A DNA stretch of 15,667 nucleotides from DATGIQ01 sp035295665 (GTDB lineage Bacteria; Planctomycetota; Planctomycetia; Gemmatales; Gemmataceae). Numbering within the stretch: the first letter of the stretch is position 1; every line of letters begins with the position of its first letter. The DNA lies in NCBI GenBank assembly GCA_035295665.1, contig DATGIQ010000658.1:1-15667 (forward strand), given 5' to 3'. This document shows positions 1 through 7,688 of the stretch, piece by piece. A model generated the notes under the pieces. The model had not been told where the DNA came from and did not search any database. It was given only the letters and a program-made list of their open reading frames with translations. The translations under genes were made by a program, and so were the position numbers.

Positions 1-697
1 CGGCAACGCCGAAGTCGGGAGTGTCGGCGACCACTTGGCCGTCGACCAATACCAGCGCCCGCCGGGCCCGCCGGGCAATTTCCAGATCGTGGGTCACCAG
101 GATGACCGTTAGACCCTCCTTCTCGTTCAGATCGCGAATGAACGTCATGATCTCACGACTGGTGCGCGTGTCGAGATTGCCGGTCGGCTCATCGCAAAGC
201 AATAGCGGCGGGCGGTTCACCAATGCCCGCGCGATGGCCACGCGCTGTTGCTGGCCACCGGAAAGCTGATTGGGCTTATGGTCCACCCGGTTCCCCAGCC
301 CGACACGCTGGAGCAGCTCGGTCGCCCGCCGTTTGCGCTCCCGCCGCGGACAGCTGCGGTTGTACAGGAGCGGAACCTCGACATTTTCCAGGGCCGTCGT
401 CCGCGCCAACAAATTAAAATTCTGGAAGATGAAACCGATCCGCTGGTTGCGAATCTGGGCCAGTTGATCCGGATCCAACCGGGCCACTTCCTGGCCGGCC
501 AGGTGGTAACTTCCATCGGTCGGACGGTCCAGGCAACCCAGGGAGTTCAGGAGCGTCGATTTCCCCGAACCGGAAGGACCCAGCAGCGCGACGAACTCCC
601 CCTCGTGAATGTCGAGCGACACCTGCTTCAGGGCCAGGACCTTGACCTCTCCCAGATCATAGGTCTTGCTCAAATTGCGCAATTCAATCAACGCCAT
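1..697 (-). CDS. ABC transporter ATP-binding protein (MacB/LolD type), 3' end cut off by window
   Basis: This is the nucleotide-binding subunit of a MacAB/LolCDE-type ABC system, which hydrolyses ATP on the cytoplasmic side to drive the FtsX-like permease encoded just upstream. The frame is open from an ATG at 697 to the left edge, giving 232 residues without a stop. It contains Walker A GPSGSGKST (about residues 40-48), a Q-loop glutamine in FIFQNFN (about 90-94), the ABC signature LSGGQ (about 145-149), Walker B LLLCDEPTG with catalytic Glu170, and the H-loop VTHD (His203). All catalytic elements are intact. An in-frame stop lies upstream of the ATG with no other ATG between, which fixes the start, although no strong ribosome binding site is visible. 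It follows the permease stop by 96 bases. Family length is about 220-250 residues, so little should be missing. The family is clear; the substrate is unknown. Confidence 0.95.
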   Translation of the reverse strand, partial: MALIELRNLSKTYDLGEVKVLALKQVSLDIHEGEFVALLGPSGSGKSTLLNSLGCLDRPTDGSYHLAGQEVARLDPDQLAQIRNQRIGFIFQNFNLLARTTALENVEVPLLYNRSCPRRERKRRATELLQRVGLGNRVDHKPNQLSGGQQQRVAIARALVNRPPLLLCDEPTGNLDTRTSREIMTFIRDLNEKEGLTVILVTHDLEIARRARRALVLVDGQVVADTPDFGVA

Positions 698-793
698 GGC
701 GGCTGCCGTAAGCTCTATGGGTTGTATCGACCGTTCGGGCGCTCCGAGTCCATTCTACCTCTCGTCCGTGCTTTCCTCTGAATCGGATCGCCG

Positions 794-2035
794 TCAGTCA
801 TAGCGCAGCGCCTCAATCGGATCGAGCCGGCTCGCGCGCCGGGCCGGGTAGTAGCCGAAGAAAATCCCGACCGCGGCGGCGAACACGAGCGCGACCACGG
901 CAGCGGGAACGGATACCTGGAACGGCCACTGTGTCGTCGGCAACAGCAGGTTGATCAACGCGGTGATCCCCGCCGATGCCGATACGCCCAGGGCGATGCC
1001 GATCACGCCGCCGATACTTGAAAGCACGGCTGCTTCCACGAGGAACTGGCGCAGGATGTCGCGCGGCCGGGCACCTAGTGCGATGCGGATGCCGATTTCG
1101 CGGGTCCGCTCCGTTACGGACACCAACATGATATTCATGATCCCCACGCCGCCGACGACAAGGGAGATAGCGGCAATGGCGGCGAGCATGGTTGTCAGGG
1201 TGGCCGTGACGACGTTCAGCACATTGGCCACCTCGGCCGTGTTGCGGACTTCAAAGTCCGGTCGCTCGCCGGGCGGAATGCGGTGTCGCTCCATCAGGAG
1301 GCTGTGGATCTCCTGCTCGGCCCGGGAAGACAACGCCTGGCTCTTGGCCGAGACAAAGACCACATCGACGTTGGCGAACGCCGAGTTCTGGAGCCGTTTG
1401 CGGACGGTCGTATGCGGCATGAGCAAGACGTTATCCTGGTCTTGGCCGACCAGGTCCGCCCCCTTGCGGATGAGCACGCCGATGACCGTGAAGGGAATAT
1501 TCTTGACACGCACCTGCTGCCCGATGGGGTCCATTTCCGGGAACAGCTGCCGGGCGACCGTGTACCCGAGCACGCACACCTTGGCGGCCGCCACGATATC
1601 GCGCTCGCTGAAGAATTCGCCGCTGGCCAGGGGCCAGTTGCGCACCACGGGATAGTCGGGTCCGACGCCCAGCATCTGATCCGGCTGCCAATTGACGCTG
1701 CCGCCGATGACCTGGCCGCTGGTGCCGATGAAGGGCGAGGCCGCCAAGACGGACGGACATTCCGCACCGATGGCCTGGGCATCGGCGGCCGTGAGCGTCG
1801 TGACCCGACCGGAGCGGGCGCCGCCGGTTTGACTCATGCCGGGGAACACGAGGATGACATTGGAGCCGAGGGTTTCCAGCTGATGGTGCAGCACCTGGCC
1901 GCCGCTCTGCCCGAGCGACACCATGGTTGTGACCGCGGCGATCCCGATGACCACGCCCAGAACGGTCAATCCGGAGCGCAGCTTGTTCTTGGCAAGCGTC
2001 CGCAAGGAGATCAGCAACAGGTCCCAGAGGTCCAC
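794..2035 (-). CDS. ABC transporter permease, MacB periplasmic core plus FtsX domain
   Basis: This is the membrane subunit of the ABC export system, 413 residues. A first membrane helix (about residues 20-42, in LTVLGVVIGIAAVTTMVSLG) follows the short N-terminal KNKLRSG segment typical of MacB. A large extracytoplasmic MacB_PCD domain occupies about 45-270. Three C-terminal helices (about 275-300, 325-358 and 370-398) form the FtsX domain, with the characteristic TERTREIGIRIALGAR cytoplasmic loop and a PARRASRLDPIEALRYD tail. The start is GTG at 2035, four bases after the stop of the membrane fusion protein, so translation is probably coupled. Family members act as mechanotransmitters that use ATP hydrolysis to push substrates (lipoproteins, peptides, macrolides) through or out of the envelope rather than across the inner membrane. 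Here the permease and ATPase are separate proteins, as in LolC/E-D, rather than fused as in E. coli MacB. Confidence 0.95.
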   Translation of the reverse strand: MDLWDLLLISLRTLAKNKLRSGLTVLGVVIGIAAVTTMVSLGQSGGQVLHHQLETLGSNVILVFPGMSQTGGARSGRVTTLTAADAQAIGAECPSVLAASPFIGTSGQVIGGSVNWQPDQMLGVGPDYPVVRNWPLASGEFFSERDIVAAAKVCVLGYTVARQLFPEMDPIGQQVRVKNIPFTVIGVLIRKGADLVGQDQDNVLLMPHTTVRKRLQNSAFANVDVVFVSAKSQALSSRAEQEIHSLLMERHRIPPGERPDFEVRNTAEVANVLNVVTATLTTMLAAIAAISLVVGGVGIMNIMLVSVTERTREIGIRIALGARPRDILRQFLVEAAVLSSIGGVIGIALGVSASAGITALINLLLPTTQWPFQVSVPAAVVALVFAAAVGIFFGYYPARRASRLDPIEALRYD

Positions 2036-2039
2036 AGGA

Positions 2040-3296
2040 TTATCTCGGGCCGAACATGTTTTCCGTCCCCAGCACGACAGCTTGGTCTTCTTGAAGATCG
2101 CCCGTCACGAGCTCGGCATAGTGGTTTTCCATCAGCCCGAGCGTGACGGGGACGGCCCGGAGCAGCTCCTGATCTTGGATCCAGACCACGCGGTGGCGGC
2201 GTTTGCGGGCCAGATCCGCTTTGTCATCGGCCGAGCGCTTGGTGTTGTTGTCGGCCATGCTGATCGGCATCGCTTCCACATAGTGACGATCCTCGGGTCG
2301 GACCTGGGCGGGCTGGGGAACAAACCGCAGCGCGGTGGTGGGCACCCGCAGCACGTTTTCCTTGGCCTCGATCGGAAACGTCAGGTTCGCGGTCATGCCC
2401 GGCAGCAGCTTCAGGTTCGGGTTGGGCGCTTCGATGACGACCGGGTAGGTGACGACGTTTTGCGTGGTCGTGGAATTCTTGCGAATCTGGGCGATCTTCC
2501 CCTCGAACAGGTCTCCCGGATAGGCGTCGACGGTAAAGCGCACCGTCCGGCCACGTTCCTGGGCGGTGCGGATCAAGCCGATGTCGGCCTCATCGACCGA
2601 GGCGAAGACGTACATGTGCTTTTCCATTTCCGGGGCGATGGTGAACAGCTCCGGGGTCTGGAACGAGGCCGCCACGGTTTGACCGGGATCGACTTTCCGT
2701 TCGATGACGATGCCATCCACCGGTGCGAGGATCTTCGTGTAGCCGAGGTTGGCCTCCGAATTTTTCAGGTTCGCCTCCGCCTGCCGGATGGAAGCTTTCG
2801 CCAGCCTGATCTGGGCCTCATAGGTCAAGCGGGTAAAGTGGAACTGGTCCATATCGGTGTCGGACAGGTAATCCTTGTTGATCGCCTGGAGCTGGCGGGC
2901 GCGCTGTTCGTTGTTCTTGGCCTGTTGCAGCAAGGCTTCGACCCGGCTCAGGTCCGCGATCTGGCTCTCCAGGGCGGCATGATCACGGTCGATGGCGGCC
3001 TCGAATAGCTTGGGGTCGATGGTTGCAAGGACCTGATCCTTCTTGACGGGGCTGTTGAAATCGACGAAAACCCTGGCGATGGGCCCGGAGGTAAAGGCTC
3101 CGACCGAGACGGACAGAACCGGCTTGATCGTGCCGCTGGAGTTGACGACCATTTCCACCCGGCCGCGCGACACCGTCGCGGTAACGTATTTCGGTACGGA
3201 ATGGTGCTGCCACCACGAATGGGCCTGGACCCCGCCGAACACGGCCAGTCCCACGAGCACGCTGACAATCAGGAGCCGCTTCGGAATCCAGCGCAT
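2040..3296 (-). CDS. Periplasmic adaptor / membrane fusion protein (MacA/HlyD-like)
   Basis: This is the adaptor of the tripartite exporter, linking the permease to an outer-membrane channel or outer envelope. With the start at 3296 it has 418 residues. It begins with a basic n-region (MRWIPKR) and a single anchor helix (about 8-24). An N-terminal lipoyl/barrel-sandwich half follows (from about 50), then an alpha-helical hairpin rich in E, Q, A and L (about 95-180). The second lipoyl half (YTKILAPVDGIVIERKVDPG) and beta-barrel domains (LLPGMTANLTFPI) come next. A charged insertion lies near residues 325-360. An upstream in-frame ATG at 3320 would add eight residues, but the 3296 start is preceded by GAGGG at good distance and puts the signal-anchor at the N-terminus, so I prefer it. 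First gene of a tight three-gene operon. No outer-membrane factor is in the window. Confidence 0.93.
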   Translation of the reverse strand: MRWIPKRLLIVSVLVGLAVFGGVQAHSWWQHHSVPKYVTATVSRGRVEMVVNSSGTIKPVLSVSVGAFTSGPIARVFVDFNSPVKKDQVLATIDPKLFEAAIDRDHAALESQIADLSRVEALLQQAKNNEQRARQLQAINKDYLSDTDMDQFHFTRLTYEAQIRLAKASIRQAEANLKNSEANLGYTKILAPVDGIVIERKVDPGQTVAASFQTPELFTIAPEMEKHMYVFASVDEADIGLIRTAQERGRTVRFTVDAYPGDLFEGKIAQIRKNSTTTQNVVTYPVVIEAPNPNLKLLPGMTANLTFPIEAKENVLRVPTTALRFVPQPAQVRPEDRHYVEAMPISMADNNTKRSADDKADLARKRRHRVVWIQDQELLRAVPVTLGLMENHYAELVTGDLQEDQAVVLGTENMFGPR

Positions 3297-3476
3297 GGCT
3301 GCCCTCGCGCAAAGGATCATTGGAGCCGGAGTGGGCGATTCTCCCCAAGAGCGTATTCGTCTTCAGGTACTTCAATATTGATACCCGCCTCTCGGCGGCA
3401 AGGTTTCTGGGGAGGCGGGGATTGGGCCGAGGATCTGTTCGACGCGACACGGACGCGATGCGCTTGGCCCGCATGC

Positions 3477-4727
3477 CTACGACTTGGTTACGTAATAACG
3501 GAAGCTTTCCCAATCTTTGCCGACGGCCCAGTCGTGTTGAATGTCAACGATTCTGCCGCCGTGATTTTCGATCCACTTGACCAGCTCTTCCCGGGGCACT
3601 CCGTAAGTCTCCATGACCGGCTCAAAGCCGGGAGTCGCAGGCTCACCCCGACGATGCAATTTCCGGTACAGCCGCGCAGCCAAGCCGTAACCCCGGCGCG
3701 CCCGGAGCCAACGCTTGAACTTTCGGGAAAGGTCCGTCCAGTTGGGACCGCGGCCTTGGACCTGGCAAGGAATGCGGGATGTTTCCGACCCCATGTGCTG
3801 GAACCAGGTCACCAATTCCTGGACCACATCCAGCTCCAACCAGTATTGGCCGGGCCGCTTGGGAGCGGTGATGGTGATGGAAACCTGCACTTCCTGTCCC
3901 GGACGCATTCCCGTCGGCAAGGCAACCCGGCCATCATCCGCGACCAGTAGCTCACCCGTCTCACTCAGCCAATGGTTGCCAAGATTGACCGCTGGCCAGG
4001 TCAGGTCGCTTGCGTTTTTCACCTGCACGAGAAGCGCGCTTTGTTTGCCGGGCCGGATCGTCAACGAAGGCTGCCGCATCCGAATGCAGGCCTTGTAGGG
4101 CGTGGCTCGTTCGAGCAAGGGATGACTGGGAATCTGGAAAACGAGCAGCCCGCCCGGAGCGAGCACGCGCAAGAATTCCTTGATGTAATTCAGGCTGTAC
4201 TCCGGTTTCATATGCTGGAGCACGAGCCGGGAATAGACAAAATCGAATGTGTCATCATGAAAGAGCGCCAGCTTGCCGGAATCGTTGACGGCGTAGTGGC
4301 AACATTTGCCCTTGAGCAGGCGAGCAAAGCCTGGCCAACGGTCTGCCCAGCGGAAATGGCCCGACCGCCAGGTGCTCCAAAGCCGTGCCATTTCGCACCG
4401 GAAGCGGCGTCCAGGACGGTCATATTCCCGGGCCAGCGCGATCATCGACGGGGCGATATCGACGCCGTGGCTTTCCTCGAAATAACGGCTGAGGGCCTGC
4501 GTAAGCCGTCCGACGCCGCAGCCGAAATCCAGCGCCCGGCCGGGACGGAGAGGAAAGGCAAGCGAAGCAATGCAGCCCATCAGGCGCTGGATTTCTTCTT
4601 CACCGCTGGCGAAGAACTCGGCGGCCTTCCACCTGCCGTGACGTTTGTCCGGCCGAGTCATGATGGCCCAGAGCGGATCCGTCTTGCCAAAGGCATCCCA
4701 GTGCCGCTGCACTTCCTTGAGTTCCAT
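3477..4727 (-). CDS. Class I SAM-dependent methyltransferase with inserted Ig-like beta-sandwich
   Basis: Predicted soluble class I methyltransferase, 416 residues, substrate unknown. Motif I is DFGCGVGRL (67-75), the acidic residue after beta-2 is Asp90 (GVD), the FDFVYSRLVLQHM stretch (161-173) contains motif II, and LAPGGLLVFQIP (189-200) is the beta-5 region. Residues about 218-325 look like an Ig-like or NBR1-like beta-sandwich (VKNASDLTWPA, NHWL, LPTGMRPGQEV, APKRPGQYWLELD), a module I associate with glycan-related methyltransferases and glycosyltransferases. The sequence then returns to a methyltransferase-like end (YGVPREELVKWIENHGGRIVD to RYYVTK). A Trp/Arg-rich stretch at about 105-145 lengthens the region between beta-2 and motif II. 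The ATG at 4727 is preceded by AAGGAT at good spacing. The hairpin just upstream suggests separate transcription from the oxidoreductase gene. A role in modifying cell-surface polysaccharide is inference. Confidence 0.85.
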   Translation of the reverse strand: MELKEVQRHWDAFGKTDPLWAIMTRPDKRHGRWKAAEFFASGEEEIQRLMGCIASLAFPLRPGRALDFGCGVGRLTQALSRYFEESHGVDIAPSMIALAREYDRPGRRFRCEMARLWSTWRSGHFRWADRWPGFARLLKGKCCHYAVNDSGKLALFHDDTFDFVYSRLVLQHMKPEYSLNYIKEFLRVLAPGGLLVFQIPSHPLLERATPYKACIRMRQPSLTIRPGKQSALLVQVKNASDLTWPAVNLGNHWLSETGELLVADDGRVALPTGMRPGQEVQVSITITAPKRPGQYWLELDVVQELVTWFQHMGSETSRIPCQVQGRGPNWTDLSRKFKRWLRARRGYGLAARLYRKLHRRGEPATPGFEPVMETYGVPREELVKWIENHGGRIVDIQHDWAVGKDWESFRYYVTKS

Positions 4728-4747
4728 CCGTGGTATCCTTTTGGGAA

Positions 4748-4794
4748 GTTTCGCGGTTTACCCAACCGTGCGGTTGGGTAAACCGCCGCGAAAC
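4748..4794 (-). terminator. Long near-perfect hairpin between oxidoreductase and methyltransferase genes
   Basis: Two complementary 21-base arms (4748-4768 and 4771-4794, the second with three extra bases) are separated by only two bases. The core pairs GGTTTACCCAACC with GGTTGGGTAAACC. The element starts six bases after the oxidoreductase stop codon on the minus strand and ends about 20 bases before the methyltransferase ATG. Position and stability suit a transcription terminator or an RNA processing/stabilising element, but there is no T-tract after it on either strand, so it is not a classical intrinsic terminator. The length of the stem is unusual and would also fit a small intergenic repeat. 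Confidence 0.5.
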
Positions 4795-4799
4795 GGATC

Positions 4800-6134
<1,335 letters not shown>

Positions 6135-6209
6135 GGTGGTTCTCCTTCTGTGAGATTCCGTGGCCGGCCAAGATGGACTCGGCCAGGAAGTAGCGGGATA
6201 CGAACGGGG

Positions 6210-6222
6210 GAGGAATTTCCTC
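6210..6222. repeat. 13-bp palindrome in the divergent intergenic region
   Basis: GAGGAATTTCCTC is a perfect palindrome around a single central base, lying between the oxidoreductase and DUF763 genes and next to the predicted minus-strand transcription start. A one-base loop makes an RNA hairpin unlikely, so a dimeric repressor site is the more natural reading. A chance palindrome is possible. Confidence 0.25.
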
Positions 6223-6228
6223 AGATTA

Positions 6229-6257
6229 TCTGTAACCGGTCTGAGGGAGGCTGTCAA
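6229..6257 (-). promoter_or_regulatory. Possible sigma-70-type promoter for the Gfo/Idh/MocA gene
   Basis: On the minus strand a perfect -35 box TTGACA (6257-6252) is followed after 17 bases by TACAGA (6234-6229), a weak -10; GATAAT lies four bases further on. Transcription would begin near 6222, leaving a leader of about 88 bases before the TTG start at 6134. The -35 box is strong and the -10 is not, so confidence is limited. Confidence 0.35.
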
Positions 6258-6274
6258 TAAGGGTGGGACAAACG

Positions 6275-7441
6275 GTGCGCGGAACGAAGACTGCCGATCT
6301 GCCGTTACATTCGGGAAGTGCCCCGGCGTGGCTCTTTCGCCGGATGGTGGCCATGGCGGGCGCGATTACCACGTTGATCGTGCGCGACAGCGGGCCGCTG
6401 GAGCTTCTGCAACGGCTCAGCGATCCATTTTGGTTTCAAGCCTTCGGTTGCGTGCTCGGCTTCGATTGGCACTCCAGCGGCGTCACCACAACGGTGTGCG
6501 GGGCGCTCAAGGAGGCGGCCCGCCGTTGTGGCAGCGATCTGGGCATCGTCGTGTGCGGCGGCAAAGGAGCCACCAGCCGGCGAACGCCCGAAGAAATTTG
6601 CCGCGCTTGCGATCGGGCCGGCATGGCCGCCGACGCGCTTCTGTACGCCAGCCGCACGGCCGCCAAGGTCGATAGTGCCGCCGTGCAGGACCATTACCAA
6701 CTCTATCATCACTGCTTTTTCTTCATTCCGTCCAGCCGGGCCTGGTGTGTCGTCCAGCAGGGCATGAACCCGGCGCTTCGCTATGCACGCCGTTACCACT
6801 GGTTTTCGGGGGAACTACAGAGTTATGTAGCGGACCCGCACTCGGCCGTCGCCTGTGACCACCGCGGTCCGGTCCTGAACTTGGTTGCGGGAGAAGGGTC
6901 CACCCATCGTCAGGCGATCGCGGCAGTGGCGCGCGAACATCCCGACCGCATTCTGCGTGAAGTTCGCCCGCTCTTGGCAGGACCGCATATGCCGCTATTT
7001 GATGGCCCGCTCACCGTGGCGGAGCCCAAACCGGCCGATCTGAACCTTCCAGGGCGTCATCGTCTATCAACGAAGGATCTGAATCCCGCGAGCCTGAAGA
7101 AAGTCTTGCTCCAAACCTACGAGCGGCAAGCGCAACAGTTCGAGCAACTTCTGGGAGAACGGGGCATCGGTCCACAAGCCTTGCGCAGCCTCAGCTTGCT
7201 CGCGGAAGTGATCTACCAGGCACCGGCAAGCCGGCGCGATCCCGCGGCGTACAGTTTTGCCCACGGCGGCAAGGATGGCCATCCTTATGCTGTCAATCGC
7301 CAGCTTTATGATGCGAACATCGAACGGTTGCGGGCGGCGATTCATGCGGCCAAGATTGGCCACACGGACAAGGTGGAGGCCCTGCGTGGGCTGGCGGCAT
7401 TCACAGCCCGTCTTGCCAGTCGGCCAACCGGCGCGAAATAA
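6275..7441 (+). CDS. DUF763 domain-containing protein
   Basis: Soluble protein of 388 residues matching the DUF763 family, whose function I do not know to be established. The diagnostic N-terminal block is present: TADLPLH (6-12), a WLF.RM stretch (19-24), LSDPFWFQAFGCVLGFDWHS (48-67), SGVTTTV, and LGIVVCGGKGATSRRTPEEI (89-108). The C-terminal half (about 250-388) is charged and mainly helical, with the GGKDGHPYAVNRQLYD segment typical of the family. The frame extends to a GTG at 6263, but the GTG at 6275 places MRGTKTADLPLH at the family N-terminus and has GGGTGGGA at good spacing, so I prefer it. The gene stands alone between a divergent oxidoreductase and, 247 bases downstream, a macro-domain gene on the same strand. 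I associate the family mainly with thermophilic archaea and bacteria, which hints at lifestyle; a nucleic-acid role is only a guess. Confidence 0.88.
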   Translation: MRGTKTADLPLHSGSAPAWLFRRMVAMAGAITTLIVRDSGPLELLQRLSDPFWFQAFGCVLGFDWHSSGVTTTVCGALKEAARRCGSDLGIVVCGGKGATSRRTPEEICRACDRAGMAADALLYASRTAAKVDSAAVQDHYQLYHHCFFFIPSSRAWCVVQQGMNPALRYARRYHWFSGELQSYVADPHSAVACDHRGPVLNLVAGEGSTHRQAIAAVAREHPDRILREVRPLLAGPHMPLFDGPLTVAEPKPADLNLPGRHRLSTKDLNPASLKKVLLQTYERQAQQFEQLLGERGIGPQALRSLSLLAEVIYQAPASRRDPAAYSFAHGGKDGHPYAVNRQLYDANIERLRAAIHAAKIGHTDKVEALRGLAAFTARLASRPTGAK

Positions 7442-7506
7442 AGCTCGCCGTCAGTAACTTCGAGGCGCCGCTTCATCCTCTGCACGTTCGCAACCGCACA
7501 AATGAG

Positions 7507-7535
7507 TTGCAACGGCCCCCCTGAGCCTTTAGAAT
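7507..7535 (+). promoter_or_regulatory. Possible sigma-70-type promoter upstream of the macro-domain gene
   Basis: TTGCAA (7507-7512) and TAGAAT (7530-7535) are separated by 17 bases and match four and five of six consensus positions. Transcription would start near 7542. This gives the macro-domain gene its own promoter, with a leader of about 147 bases to the ATG at 7689. An ATG at 7551 would then lie only about nine bases from the start of the RNA. The rest of the DUF763-macro gap (7442-7688) shows nothing else I can identify. Confidence 0.35.
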
Positions 7536-7688
7536 CAGCGTTCATTCTCGATGAAAGAGAGCACGGTTGGGCGCGATTCCTATGCCTGCTCGATCTCGGT
7601 CGATGATTGCATCGATTCGATTGTGTCCGGGATCGTACCGTGGCCCAAGACTACCCGGAACCTTCCTACTACCGGGGAGGGCGTGGTG

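Noticed and set aside
1283..3008. Long plus-strand open frames opposite the ABC permease and adaptor
   Set aside because: They are complementary to genes with unmistakable family sequences and are rich in His, Asp and Gly, as expected of shadows.
7551..7688. N-terminal extension of the macro-domain protein from the ATG at 7551
   Set aside because: No ribosome binding site precedes it and the 46 extra residues show no domain character, whereas 7689 has a good site. A start close to the possible promoter cannot be fully excluded.
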